Origin: Gelatiniphilus marinus
GTDB taxonomy: Bacteria; Bacteroidota; Bacteroidia; Flavobacteriales; Flavobacteriaceae
Length of the DNA: 64,000 nt
Assembly: GCF_042678305.1 (NCBI RefSeq)
Contig: NZ_JBHUDT010000001.1
Direction: 5' to 3' (one strand)
Shown: piece by piece, positions 36,296 to 46,908 of the stretch
How the letters are laid out: each line of letters begins with the position of its first letter
Position numbering within the stretch: position 1 is the stretch's first letter
The notes under the pieces: generated by a model
What the model saw: the letters and a program-made list of their open reading frames with translations, nothing else
Databases searched by the model: none
Told to the model about the DNA's origin: nothing
Translations under genes and position numbers: made by a program

Positions 36296-39200
36296 TTAAA
36301 TTAAGCGTTGCACACGTATATTTACTTTTGTTTTAAACGTTTTGGTGCCACAAACTTTACTACTAATATTTAGTTTAGCTTCAAAAGATAAAACCTGTCC
36401 GTTTACAGCATTTCTAGGTGCTTTATAAACGTGTCTTGGGTTTTTAAGTGAGCTTTTGCCACCATCACCAAAATCCCATGCGTAGGTTTGGGTATTTTCG
36501 CTAAACGCATTTAAATTATGTATTCTAAAAGGTACATCAAGCCTATCGGAAGCAGCATTAATTACCAATTTATCTGCTGGCGGTAAAATAATACGCGCCT
36601 GTGGACTTATTCTTGCTATACATTCGGTGCCAACAGCTTGCCCGTTTACCGTAAATCTAATAGGTATGTTAAAGGCTTTAAAGCCAGCTTGAAAAATGAG
36701 ATTGTTGTCTTTAATTAACAGTCTTTCAATTGATCTTGCTAGTTTAACCGTAGCATCTTCTGGTGTAATCTCAAAAGGTATTACAGTATCGCCGTTTTCT
36801 CCGCCCGTTAAGCATATTTCATTAACAATACTTAATTTAAAAATAACTGGAGCTATGGTAACATCGTGTTCTACGGTATGGCTACAACGGCCATTGGCTA
36901 CTGTTAATGCCACTTTAAAAGTTTGGCTTCCATCGTCTCCAAGTTTTAATTGATAGACGTGTTTAGGGTTCTCTTCGTTGAAATTATCTGGCAGCGAATC
37001 ATCTCCAAAATTCCATTCAAAAGTTACATTATCTGGTAAATCATCGTCTTTTACATTAAAGTTTACACGGGCAATAGTATTGTCTTTAAAGAACACGGGC
37101 TCTGAAGCCACGAAATCGAAATTTGGTTTTTTAAATACGGTAATTCGCGCATCTGTAAATTGATCGTTAACCTTAAATTTTATTTCATTACCGTGCAACG
37201 ATTCGCTTACGGCATTGGCATCGAACATATATTTACCATCTTCTTGTATAACCCCACCATTAAGTCCTGAAGCCACATCGGCAGTAACAACGCCATCAGA
37301 TGGCGATACTTCGAAGGCTATTTTATCGGTGTCCTCGTCCAGACAAACAAAATCTACCGGCAATCTCAACGATATTGGGGTTTTAGGTACAATAAAAGCA
37401 ATTGGCGAACAATCTGAACAACAGATGTACGGCAACATAAAATCTGCTACAACCGTGTTTTCGGAGATATTGGAAATGGGTGGTAAAATAAACCTATCTT
37501 TTATAGCCTCTAAAATATTTGGGTTTATTAGATTATCTATATCTAATCTATCTTTTATACTCGGATTGATGTTCGATAAATCTATATTTCTGGTAAGCTT
37601 GTCTTTTATAACATGACTTCCAAAATTCCTAATAGGCGATATATTTTGTACAGGATTCCTAATTGCACCAATGTTTGGGTTTATAACGGCGTTGCCGAAA
37701 ACATTGCCAAATGATGGGTTAATAGGAAAAACAGGCTTCACTTTTGGTATGCCGCCTTTGTAAACCATAACAAAAGTACCACCTGGTTTTACGCCTGCTT
37801 TATGTTCCAATCCCGTATGTTTTTCAACAAATTTTGAAAGTAATTTTTGCTCTAAAATTTTCTTTTTACGGATTTCAATTTCGGCTAAAAGCGATTTCAT
37901 TTTTGCGGCCGAACAGCAATTAACCGACAATTGGTTGAGCAACAAGGCATACTGTTGTTCGTGCCCAAATCTTTTATAAGTGGTTTCGGGTTTATATAAC
38001 AACGATGTCATGTTTTTCTTAAATCGCTCTACGCGAGAACAAAGATCTTTAATGGTACTGTTGTATTTATCTACTCTTTCGGGATCTATTTCTGTAATAT
38101 CGTTAGGTATATACCTCGACGCTATTTTGGTTGAAGCCAATATTTCTGCGGTGTGGTACAAATTCACTTTTTTAATATCTGCATCCCAATTGGCTATATC
38201 TTGATCTTCATCGATTTTAATTTTAACCAAATTTACAATATCTTCTGCCGAACCTTCTGGTTTCTCGCGCATCGCCTTATCAACTATATTACCCAAAACA
38301 TCGTCGTCTTTTTCTAAATTATCCAGAACTACCGTATCTAAATTATATAACTTTAAGCCGTGTAAGGTTTTAAAACTACCTAAAATGGCTTTGGTATCAA
38401 TGGTTCCGAATCCGCCAAATGCAGTATCCGAGCTCAAGATTTTTCTAGTAGATCCGAACAAAGGCTGATTGAAGGTTGCCGATGAAATATGAGAAATTGC
38501 TCCAGTTGATGGACGCTCGGTTGGAGTAACATCATTTGATGCCGAATCTCTTAAAGTTGCCCTGCCACCTTTAGATAATTTATAAAATTTATGCTCGCCT
38601 TGTTTTTTTATACTAAAGCCCGAAAAGAATTTTGAAACGCCAGCATTCAGGCAATTTTGCTCTGCTCGCCATGCTTTTAACACGGCATTAATATCCTCAA
38701 ATTCACACTCGTAATCATTGGGGTTAATGCTTTCAATAGTTTCGTCGATGCTTAACACTTTTACATCAAATGCCAATCCTTTTTCGGTTTTTATGGTATC
38801 TAAATCTTTTATGGCATCGCGGTAATCTTTTCCTAAATGACCTTCAATTCTATAAAAATTATGGGCGTCGAGATCGTAATCCAAAGGGTTTTGAATGGCA
38901 TCACTTTCTGATAAATTAGCAGATTGATAGCCTAGATTTTCATCGGATTTATATTTTATTGTTTTGTCGTAATCCCAGTTTTTAATTAGATTTCGCGATG
39001 TTTTGTAATAATACGGAACTGCTCTTTTACCGAGTTCGACCGATGGTTTTTTTGATGGTGTTATTTTTATTTCCGAAGAAGAACTCGGGATGTTGTATTC
39101 ATTCAACATAAAATGAATTCTTAAAATTAGGGTTCTTATTTTTTCTAATTTTTCCTTTCCGTGCGGAATTATTGGCGACGGATAAAATTTATGGCGGCAT

Positions 39201-40249
39201 TGAAAAAATGCTTCAACTGGTTCAAGTTCGCCCAATAAAACGTGTTTTGGAAATGAACTGATTTCTGGATAGCAAACCACCCTTAAGTCGAATAAAAGAC
39301 ACTTTATCTCGTTATAAGTATCAATCAAATCCTTTAGTAAATCATAACGATATTGAATATCTAGCGGCAAATTTCTGGACGATAATTTAAAAAGTGCCGT
39401 AATTTTTGAATTGATGGTGCTGGCTTTGGTTCCTACCGAATCGGTATCCAACAGCACCTTAAAATCTGTAAATATTTTATTAATACCACTTTTAAGATTG
39501 GCAATAACCGTGGTGTCTTGCATGGCTTTTCTGTAGCTATCCTTTAGCCTGAAATAACTTGCCGTATTGGAGTCTTGCGAGATAACCTGAACCCGATTTC
39601 TTGTTAAATACGTGTTCTTTAAAACCACTTTTTTAAGATTAACATCGGGCAAATCAATAAATTTTTTATCGTTATTGTGCGCATCAAATATGGGGTCGTT
39701 GTCTTTGTTGCTAATGCGTTTGGCATAGTCTTTATCAATTAAAAGCACCCTTACTTTTGCGGTTTGCCCCTCGCCTTGGGTATCGCAATCGGTGGTTGTG
39801 CATGGGGTTTCTTTTTTGCTAAAATACTCCAAATACAGCACCACTACCATATCCTCTAAATTGGCAATACTGTTTAAGGGTTTCGTATTTTTTTCTTCTG
39901 AAGCCTTTGTAAAAAGCTCCATTAAATTTACGCCATTAAAATGGCCGTATTTAGCCTCGACATCATTATATGTTTTGGCCTGCGAATAAATAGCACCAGG
40001 AAAGGGTATTAAATCGCCATCGGTGGTTACCGCACAACCTTTACCAACTTTAATCGATTTGTTTTTATTGTATGTTATTTCCAATCCGCAAGCAATACCA
40101 ACGCCACTAAGGCAAATACGCGTAAAACGGTCTTGGCATTCAAAATGGTCGATAACGTCGTTAAGCTGCGATGCCGTTAGCACTTGGTCGGGTACAAACC
40201 TTCTGTATGCGGGGTCATTTATGTCTTTATCTAATTTTGTTGTTCCCAT
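36296..40249 (-). CDS. Large eCIS protein with two C-terminal PKD domains, candidate tail fibre or receptor-binding protein
   Basis: The 1317-aa protein has an N-terminal domain of about 150 residues (RRFVPDQVLTASQLNDVIDHFE, GVGIACGLEI) that looks like a baseplate-attachment module. A long region of helices and mixed folds follows. PKD domains lie at about 1055-1135 (FEWNFGDDS) and 1235-1317 (YAWDFGDGG), with Ig-like strands between them. There is no signal peptide. It occupies the place of fibre genes (Afp13) between the second baseplate wedge and the tape measure gene. PKD domains often bind polysaccharide or protein surfaces, so a role in target recognition is likely but inferred. A baseplate periphery or cage role is the alternative. 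Confidence 0.7.
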   Translation of the reverse strand: MGTTKLDKDINDPAYRRFVPDQVLTASQLNDVIDHFECQDRFTRICLSGVGIACGLEITYNKNKSIKVGKGCAVTTDGDLIPFPGAIYSQAKTYNDVEAKYGHFNGVNLMELFTKASEEKNTKPLNSIANLEDMVVVLYLEYFSKKETPCTTTDCDTQGEGQTAKVRVLLIDKDYAKRISNKDNDPIFDAHNNDKKFIDLPDVNLKKVVLKNTYLTRNRVQVISQDSNTASYFRLKDSYRKAMQDTTVIANLKSGINKIFTDFKVLLDTDSVGTKASTINSKITALFKLSSRNLPLDIQYRYDLLKDLIDTYNEIKCLLFDLRVVCYPEISSFPKHVLLGELEPVEAFFQCRHKFYPSPIIPHGKEKLEKIRTLILRIHFMLNEYNIPSSSSEIKITPSKKPSVELGKRAVPYYYKTSRNLIKNWDYDKTIKYKSDENLGYQSANLSESDAIQNPLDYDLDAHNFYRIEGHLGKDYRDAIKDLDTIKTEKGLAFDVKVLSIDETIESINPNDYECEFEDINAVLKAWRAEQNCLNAGVSKFFSGFSIKKQGEHKFYKLSKGGRATLRDSASNDVTPTERPSTGAISHISSATFNQPLFGSTRKILSSDTAFGGFGTIDTKAILGSFKTLHGLKLYNLDTVVLDNLEKDDDVLGNIVDKAMREKPEGSAEDIVNLVKIKIDEDQDIANWDADIKKVNLYHTAEILASTKIASRYIPNDITEIDPERVDKYNSTIKDLCSRVERFKKNMTSLLYKPETTYKRFGHEQQYALLLNQLSVNCCSAAKMKSLLAEIEIRKKKILEQKLLSKFVEKHTGLEHKAGVKPGGTFVMVYKGGIPKVKPVFPINPSFGNVFGNAVINPNIGAIRNPVQNISPIRNFGSHVIKDKLTRNIDLSNINPSIKDRLDIDNLINPNILEAIKDRFILPPISNISENTVVADFMLPYICCSDCSPIAFIVPKTPISLRLPVDFVCLDEDTDKIAFEVSPSDGVVTADVASGLNGGVIQEDGKYMFDANAVSESLHGNEIKFKVNDQFTDARITVFKKPNFDFVASEPVFFKDNTIARVNFNVKDDDLPDNVTFEWNFGDDSLPDNFNEENPKHVYQLKLGDDGSQTFKVALTVANGRCSHTVEHDVTIAPVIFKLSIVNEICLTGGENGDTVIPFEITPEDATVKLARSIERLLIKDNNLIFQAGFKAFNIPIRFTVNGQAVGTECIARISPQARIILPPADKLVINAASDRLDVPFRIHNLNAFSENTQTYAWDFGDGGKSSLKNPRHVYKAPRNAVNGQVLSFEAKLNISSKVCGTKTFKTKVNIRVQRLI

Positions 40250-40260
40250 GATGTTGTTAT

Positions 40261-43092
40261 TTAGAGGTTGCCAATGTTTGTTCTTCCTAATATTATTTTA
40301 TTACCTTTTGTTTCGGTGGCGTCGTTGTCGCAGTCGTGCAGATTTCCTGAATGGTAAATCGTGTGAATGTTGTTAAATGTTTGAATAAAATCGCTTAAAA
40401 CATTTCTATACGTTGTGATTTCAGCTTCTCTTAAAGGATGATTTGCACATTTAATTTGTAACTGCTCCAAAAACAATTTATACTTAAGTTGCATTTGAAG
40501 CATGTCGTTTTCGGCATCTGGTTTTACACCTTTTACATGCCCAATCCAACAGATGCGCGCCAAAACATGCGCTGGTATTTCTTCGCGAATAATTTTTTCG
40601 GTGTAATTTCTAAAATCCTTATTTGAAAACCGCGTGGTCCAACCCGGTAATATTACAGAGACCCTAAACGAATACGGATCTGTTGGTCCGCAGCTCTCGC
40701 AATCGCCATCCAAACACGAGGGCATAAAGGTTTGTGCTGGTGCATCTGGAATTTGAGATTTTGGAGTTTTCGGTTTTTTATCGGCGTTGGCCGCATTGTA
40801 AGTGTCTGGTCTGAGTAGTAGGTGTTCTATTAAATACAAGCCTTCTTCGTACGCACTCAAATCTTTTAAATAAGCAATAATTTCATCACGCTTTTGTTCC
40901 GATTTTTCTTGGGTTGCCGTATAGGCTATTCTGCGTGCCACAATAAAATCTTCACTTTGTTTATCTGTAATTTTTGGGTTGACAATGTTAAAATACGTTC
41001 TACCTGTTTTGGTTTTTTTTAGCTCGTAATGTTCGGTACTTTTTGCCAATTCAAAAGCCAAAAAGAGTTCTTTTAAAGCATCGCTTAGCGCATGGTAATG
41101 CTTGCTTGAGGAGATCAATATATCATCGCCGTTTTTTATACGCCATCGGTATTCGGTAAGGTTGTCTTCGGTTTTGTCTTTTTCATCATAAATTTCAATA
41201 GCATCGCCCAATAGATTTCTACGACTATAATCCGTAACGCCAATAAGTCTAGCGATTCGTTTTTGTACGCCTGAGACATTTTCGGTATCCCAAACCTCGG
41301 GATCGCAGTAATTAAAACCGATACCGCGCTCGCAACTTATGGTTTTGTAATCTTCGACAAACTTGGTCTTTGCCTTTAAAATTTCGTATTTGGCATTGGC
41401 ATCGCCATAAATCATTTTCATAATAAAGGCGTAATCGCTAAACCTTTCGGCAAAACGTGCGATTAAATGATCTAATAATTGGTTTCGGCGTTCGTAAAAT
41501 GTGTTTTCGGCGGAATTGGTCGTATCATTTTTTAAATTATTGAATATTTTAATCAAATTAGCGTTGTAGTTTGCCGTGTCAACCAATTCGTCAATTTCAG
41601 GAATATCGGTAACCGTTTGAGAAAAATAAGTCTGTTTATTGGCTTCGGACAGTTCTGAAATCGCATTAACCTTGTACAGTGCTTTTAAGCCATCATCAAC
41701 AGTCAATAAATCTTTTACTTTTGAAAGATGCGCAAAATAATTAGCCAAAATTTGATCAAAAAACAACAAATATGCTTTTAGCTGTTTTGCTTTGGCTTTA
41801 CGTTGTTTATTGGCGTTGGCGGGCAATCCGTTTCTAGATATGCCATAAGTTTCTGGAAAGTCGTTTTGAATACTCGTGTAAGCCTTGGCACTTGAAAATT
41901 CTCCCAATGGAAAAACAACATCTTCGGTTTTAATGTTTTCGAGTTGATTTTGTTCCTCTAATTCTAATTCTTTAAGCATAGCGATAACCCGTTTTTTGTT
42001 AACGCCAATTGGCAAAAAACCTTTACTAAAATTGAAAATACTAGTACTGCAATTTTTACAATCTTCATCGTCTTTATCCCAGCACAACACGGGTTTGTGG
42101 TTCTCTTTTACACAGATTATCCATGGGTCGCTGTTGGTTTCATCGCCGTCGCAGGTTTTTATAGAAATATCTTTGATGGTTAAAACACCTTCAATATTCA
42201 TTATGATTTTAATAATATCAGAAAGCCGAATCTCCTTTCGCAAAGACGCGTTGTAAAGTTCTTCGTTATCAACAAATCCGCCTTGAAAATCCTCGGGGTC
42301 AATACAGCCTTTTTCAAAAGGTACGGGCCCTTCAAATATTTGATCGGTTGTGTAGCCTTTATCATACATTTGTTTGAGCGAATAAAACGAAACCGATGGT
42401 GCCAAATAAAGCCCAATCGCTCTAATTATTAAGGCCTGAATACGCTCCTCGTCGGCATCGGGACTAATATCCAAATAGGCGCAAACCGATATGTGTTGCT
42501 CGGGTATTTCGCATACATTTACTAAATCTTCGCAAAGATTTCTATTTTTATGATACAGTTTTTTTACTTTTTTGAATACCGCATCTTTATCTTCAACATC
42601 AGCTTCAAAATCGATGTAAATATCATTTAGGCCTTTTAAAGTGAAGTTTTTCTGACTATCATCATCAACCTTAAAAGCGTTGTACGACATTTGATGGTTT
42701 TCGCAATTCAAGAAAATCTTTTGTTCGTGCTTAACTATCCAAGCGTTTTTTACTTCTTTTATATGAACGAATAGCTTGCGATAATCCAAAGCCGACACGG
42801 GTTTTGATGGCAAAATATTAACAGCCGACAAAAACTGCTGATGCATCTTTTTAAAGTTATCGGTTTCTGATGCCAATAGGTTTTCAATGGGCATCTCGAT
42901 GCGTTGAGACAAATCTGTAATGGCATAACAGAGCATTTCCATGATGGTAATTCCGGGGTCATGGGTGTTGTAATCGGTCCATATTTTGCTTCCAAAACTT
43001 TCAAGGTGTTTAAGCCCTAATTCGCGCAGAAAGGCAAAATCCAAATCGTTTTTGGTATTTACTTGTTTTGGTATGGTAACAGATTCGCTCAT
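40261..43092 (-). CDS. eCIS baseplate wedge protein 2 (Afp12/Pvc12 type)
   Basis: This 943-aa protein has an N-terminal signature FGSKIWTDYNTHDPGITIMEMLCYAITDLSQRI shared with Afp12-type baseplate proteins and recalling gpJ/gp6. Later parts contain long helices (KAKQLKAYLLFFDQILANYFAHL) and a Cys-containing stretch CLDGDCESCGPTDPYSF at about 807-823. It follows baseplate J by 13 bases and precedes the PKD-tipped protein by 11 bases. Together with baseplate J it should form the wedge ring that holds the spike and triggers sheath contraction. Confidence 0.85.
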   Translation of the reverse strand: MSESVTIPKQVNTKNDLDFAFLRELGLKHLESFGSKIWTDYNTHDPGITIMEMLCYAITDLSQRIEMPIENLLASETDNFKKMHQQFLSAVNILPSKPVSALDYRKLFVHIKEVKNAWIVKHEQKIFLNCENHQMSYNAFKVDDDSQKNFTLKGLNDIYIDFEADVEDKDAVFKKVKKLYHKNRNLCEDLVNVCEIPEQHISVCAYLDISPDADEERIQALIIRAIGLYLAPSVSFYSLKQMYDKGYTTDQIFEGPVPFEKGCIDPEDFQGGFVDNEELYNASLRKEIRLSDIIKIIMNIEGVLTIKDISIKTCDGDETNSDPWIICVKENHKPVLCWDKDDEDCKNCSTSIFNFSKGFLPIGVNKKRVIAMLKELELEEQNQLENIKTEDVVFPLGEFSSAKAYTSIQNDFPETYGISRNGLPANANKQRKAKAKQLKAYLLFFDQILANYFAHLSKVKDLLTVDDGLKALYKVNAISELSEANKQTYFSQTVTDIPEIDELVDTANYNANLIKIFNNLKNDTTNSAENTFYERRNQLLDHLIARFAERFSDYAFIMKMIYGDANAKYEILKAKTKFVEDYKTISCERGIGFNYCDPEVWDTENVSGVQKRIARLIGVTDYSRRNLLGDAIEIYDEKDKTEDNLTEYRWRIKNGDDILISSSKHYHALSDALKELFLAFELAKSTEHYELKKTKTGRTYFNIVNPKITDKQSEDFIVARRIAYTATQEKSEQKRDEIIAYLKDLSAYEEGLYLIEHLLLRPDTYNAANADKKPKTPKSQIPDAPAQTFMPSCLDGDCESCGPTDPYSFRVSVILPGWTTRFSNKDFRNYTEKIIREEIPAHVLARICWIGHVKGVKPDAENDMLQMQLKYKLFLEQLQIKCANHPLREAEITTYRNVLSDFIQTFNNIHTIYHSGNLHDCDNDATETKGNKIILGRTNIGNL

Positions 43093-43105
43093 TTAATTTA
43101 TAGTT

Positions 43106-46100
43106 TTAAGTCGTTACACATGCATTGGTGCTAATCGTTTCAACACTATGTTTTTCATATTTTACTGAGGTTAAAATCACCTTTTGGTTAGCGGGTACAA
43201 TGGCACGCACAGGATTGAATATCATCTCGCCCTTGTTGTCGGTTTTATTGGTTTCTTCAAGCAATTCGAAATCTTTTATATAATCTACATAATCCAATTG
43301 TTCGATGTAATAAAGCACCACGCTTTCGTGCAATGTTAGTCCAAAATTGATTTCGGCGGTTTCTTCGTAAGCCCATGGTGCCAAGAATTTCGAAATGTCT
43401 TTTTGAAGTTGTTTTTTATAAAAACTCTCATCTTTTCCGGCATAGAATTTTACTTTCAACGCAATTTTAACTTCTTGGTACATGGGGTTTTCAACCAATG
43501 CATCGACATGCAAAGTGTTAATGGCATTGATAAAATTTTGAATTTCATTGCGTTTTGCCTTACTAATTCTTGGCTTAAAAACATCAAAAATATTTTGGTT
43601 GATAATATTTGGCACCACTATTATAGTTACAAAACCAGGCGCTAATTCCGATTCTCCAAAAGTGTGCTTTAAGCAATTCACCTTATAAATTTCTGGAAAT
43701 TGCTGAAGGATTAATTGCTCGTAATCCCATATGGTTATAGCTCTTTGTTTGTGGCGCAAGCGCTCGCTAACACGTCTGTAAAACTGGGCATCGGTTTCTT
43801 TTGGCACACCACCAAACGAACTGTAAGGCTGTGTTACGCCTTTTAAAGTGGCTTTTCGCTCTACTAATTTCGAAATGGTTTTTTCGGGCAACCCGTTTTC
43901 GAGATGCGAAAGCTCATTATCGTTGTTGTAAAACTCAGCAATTTCGGCTTGGGTATGTATGTTTACCATTTGGCAAACCGCATCAAAGGCTTTTATATTG
44001 GTAACTTTTAGCCAAAATAAATCTCCGGGGATTCTGTTGTTATTACTTGTGGCTTCTTTTGGAATGGAAACTTTTACGATACCAGATTTTAGGAAATTAT
44101 CGGTGTTGTTAAAGATTATAAAATCATTGTTTAACGGTTTCCATTCGTCTTCACTTAAAATATACCACGCTAACTTTTCATTACCCTGGTAGGTTTCTTC
44201 ACCCTCGTATTCGGGGTTTTCACTACCTTCTAAAACCTGTATTAAAAAAGATATTTGCTGAAGTTGATTAGCGTTTTCAAGACCTATAAACAATTCGCCT
44301 TTTTCGTATTTAGGAACCAGCGTGCATTGCGTTTTTGTACCTAAAAATTGGTGCTTAGATTTTAAATACGTATGCTGTTCGGACTGCCCAAACGGATGCT
44401 CGTGGAACAACTCCAAAGACTCATCTAAATAATTGCTTAGGTTTTGTTTTAAGCTATCAGAAGACGCTGATAAATTAAAGGTTTTGGTAACCGATGCCTT
44501 GTAATCAACGCTCATGTTTTCAGCCAATGGCGTGTAGGGTTCGTTGGGAATTAATGCGGTTTCTCCCTCTTTAGACAGAGCCACGGCGTAAATCCTTGGA
44601 AAGAAATCGTGCAGAAAAGATTGCAATAACGATATTCTAATAAATCCTTTTTTGGCATTCGATGAAAAATTTTCCTGTTGAATCGGGTTATCGAAAAGTC
44701 CTGATACACCTTCGGAAATGGCATCCCTAAAATCGAAAAACGAATTGTTGAAAACGTTTATAACATCGTTATAAATAGTATTGTTTCGCAATTTATTGAA
44801 TCCAGCGATGCGTTCCATAAAACTGCCGCTACTTGTTTTTTTTGATTTAGAAGAAGTTTTTGGAACCCTGGAACTTGCACTGGCATTCTGTGTATTCGAA
44901 ATTGTAAAATTAGAACTGTAGCTGCCGTTTTCGTTTTGGTTAAATAATGCGCCGCCAGTTATCTTTGGTTCCCAATTCTTATCAGCAAGCACTTCTAAAT
45001 CAATTTTAAAAACGTTTGAATCCGGGACAATTAAATCACTTTCAACAATAGGGTCAGACGAATCGGTACTCAGCGTATAAGTTGTTTTGGATAGATTTTG
45101 AAGATGACTTTTTCGATACGCCAAATAATGCTCCCTAAAATGGTCGTTTTCAGAAGCGTTTTCGTAAAGTGGCGTGTCTTTCCATTTTAGGTTTAGCTTA
45201 ACTTCTGTCCATGGTTTGTTCAATGCTTCTTGGCAACCAATATAAAATTTTGAATCTCTTAGGGGTTGTGGTCCAAACGGAAAAAAGGGTTTAGATGCAT
45301 CCAAACGGCCCAAATCGTTTTCAAGCAGAACATCCTGCATGTTTTTTATATCCACATCTATTTTAATTGATGTTACAATGGCGCCACTTAAAAACTCATA
45401 AAATTTATAGCCCAAATCATCATCGCCGGTTTTAAATAAAAAACGCGCAATGGGGTTTGTTGATGTAAAATTTTCAAGCAGAACGGTTACATCATAAGGC
45501 ACAATGGGATCGGTTGCTTCAGGGATTTCAACAACCAATTTTAATGTATTGTTTACTACGGAAGAAGTAACCGTGTTTATTTGAGCCGAAATCCATTCTT
45601 TTTCACCGCTTAGCAATACATCAAAAACATTTTCGGGTATTTTATTTGATGGCGTTGAGGGTAGTTTAGAACCGAAAGTTATGGTAAAAGTGATGGTTCG
45701 CAACCCTTCTTTTAACAATAATATGGGCGATGCTATGGCAAACCCTAATTTTGCATTTGGAAGGTTGGGAAAACCATCTGAATCTTTAAAATTAGGATGT
45801 CCAAACGGCCACCATTTAATATTATCATCTGGAAAATCGCCCCCTAATCCATCAAAGGAGTTGGCGATTTCGGAATATTTTACACCCGCACCTTTTTTAT
45901 GTAATACGTTTTTTAACGCGGTTACTTTGGCGCTGTTAACAATAAGTTCGTTTTGGGTTTTATAGATTCTTTTGTTGCCATTGATGTCTTTACCGGCATC
46001 GGTTGCGGTGCCTTCTTCAACCCTAACATCCGAAGCATTTTTAGCCAATTCAAAAAGCAGGTGTACTTTATCTGGCACAGCCTCTTTGTTGCTGAGTTTA

Positions 46101-46480
46101 AGAACCTCTTTATAATAAAAATCCAAATGCCGTTTCGAGAGGTTGTTTAAACGATTTTGACTTAATTCAATTAGTCTTAAAAAGCAAACAAACAATGTTA
46201 AATGCGGATTTAAGTCCTTGTTGGTTTCAGCTTCATTCAAAAGATTTTTAATGTTTTCTTTTTCAACAAAAAATTGCTCCCAGCTTCCATCTTTGGTATT
46301 CATTTTAGTGTCAAAATAATTGACATTTTTGGCAAAAGCATGAGCAAAGGCCATCCAATCATCAATACTAAAATCGTGAAGCTTTACGGAATTTGGACTG
46401 AGCGCATCAATATGCCTTTGGCTCTGGCTGGTTCCGTTTCGCTTTAAAAGGATGTTGTTATGGTTGCAATCTTTACTCAT
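43106..46480 (-). CDS. eCIS baseplate protein J-like (Afp11/Pvc11 type)
   Basis: The 1124-aa baseplate J/gp47-family protein has an N-terminal part that is helical and begins with the eCIS-typical DWMAFAHAFAKNVNYFDTK. The C-terminal third contains the conserved J core: VTQPYSSFGGVPKETDAQFYRRVSERLRHKQRAITIWDYEQLIL at about 905-950, then FVTIIVVPN and a terminal beta domain. It is wedge protein 1 of the baseplate. It lies 15 bases after the gp25 gene, in the same order as in Afp and PVC loci. Confidence 0.88.
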   Translation of the reverse strand: MSKDCNHNNILLKRNGTSQSQRHIDALSPNSVKLHDFSIDDWMAFAHAFAKNVNYFDTKMNTKDGSWEQFFVEKENIKNLLNEAETNKDLNPHLTLFVCFLRLIELSQNRLNNLSKRHLDFYYKEVLKLSNKEAVPDKVHLLFELAKNASDVRVEEGTATDAGKDINGNKRIYKTQNELIVNSAKVTALKNVLHKKGAGVKYSEIANSFDGLGGDFPDDNIKWWPFGHPNFKDSDGFPNLPNAKLGFAIASPILLLKEGLRTITFTITFGSKLPSTPSNKIPENVFDVLLSGEKEWISAQINTVTSSVVNNTLKLVVEIPEATDPIVPYDVTVLLENFTSTNPIARFLFKTGDDDLGYKFYEFLSGAIVTSIKIDVDIKNMQDVLLENDLGRLDASKPFFPFGPQPLRDSKFYIGCQEALNKPWTEVKLNLKWKDTPLYENASENDHFREHYLAYRKSHLQNLSKTTYTLSTDSSDPIVESDLIVPDSNVFKIDLEVLADKNWEPKITGGALFNQNENGSYSSNFTISNTQNASASSRVPKTSSKSKKTSSGSFMERIAGFNKLRNNTIYNDVINVFNNSFFDFRDAISEGVSGLFDNPIQQENFSSNAKKGFIRISLLQSFLHDFFPRIYAVALSKEGETALIPNEPYTPLAENMSVDYKASVTKTFNLSASSDSLKQNLSNYLDESLELFHEHPFGQSEQHTYLKSKHQFLGTKTQCTLVPKYEKGELFIGLENANQLQQISFLIQVLEGSENPEYEGEETYQGNEKLAWYILSEDEWKPLNNDFIIFNNTDNFLKSGIVKVSIPKEATSNNNRIPGDLFWLKVTNIKAFDAVCQMVNIHTQAEIAEFYNNDNELSHLENGLPEKTISKLVERKATLKGVTQPYSSFGGVPKETDAQFYRRVSERLRHKQRAITIWDYEQLILQQFPEIYKVNCLKHTFGESELAPGFVTIIVVPNIINQNIFDVFKPRISKAKRNEIQNFINAINTLHVDALVENPMYQEVKIALKVKFYAGKDESFYKKQLQKDISKFLAPWAYEETAEINFGLTLHESVVLYYIEQLDYVDYIKDFELLEETNKTDNKGEMIFNPVRAIVPANQKVILTSVKYEKHSVETISTNACVTT

Positions 46481-46495
46481 CGGTTATTTTCGGTT

Positions 46496-46906
46496 TTAGG
46501 TTTCGGTGCCTTCGGCTTTGTAAAACGGATACACCAAATTGGCTCTGGAATTTGTGGCTCTTACGCGATAATCTATTACAATTAGCAGTTCGCCCTGTAA
46601 CTCGTTGGTGGGATCGATATCTATTTTTTCAACATCAATTCGAGGTTCGTGGTACAGGATGGCGGTTTTAATCAAATCGACAACAAATGTTTTTAAGGTG
46701 GTATTTAAAGGTTTAAACATCAATTCTTCGAGGTTGCAGCCATAAGTGGGTTGCATGATGCGTTCGCCCAATCTTGTAGCCAATAGAATTTCGAGGCTTT
46801 TTTTAATATCTACCTCGTCTGAAGTCATGACCACTGTTTTTTTAGCCTTGTCAAATTCTGGAGGAAAACTCCAACCTGTCCCTAAAAATGATTTATTATT
46901 ATCCAT
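46496..46906 (-). CDS. eCIS baseplate protein, gp25/GPW family (Afp9/Pvc9 type)
   Basis: The 136-aa protein starts MDNNKSFLGTGWSF at 46906, 2 bases after the PAAR stop. The frame is open further upstream, but that part is PAAR coding sequence in another frame, so this start is chosen. The gp25 core is plain: DIKKSLEILLATRLGERIMQPTYGCNLEELMF, with the Arg-Ile-Met-Gln-Pro-x-Tyr-Gly motif of the family. gp25 proteins clamp the baseplate wedges and start sheath polymerisation. Confidence 0.92.
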   Translation of the reverse strand: MDNNKSFLGTGWSFPPEFDKAKKTVVMTSDEVDIKKSLEILLATRLGERIMQPTYGCNLEELMFKPLNTTLKTFVVDLIKTAILYHEPRIDVEKIDIDPTNELQGELLIVIDYRVRATNSRANLVYPFYKAEGTET

Positions 46907-46908
46907 AA

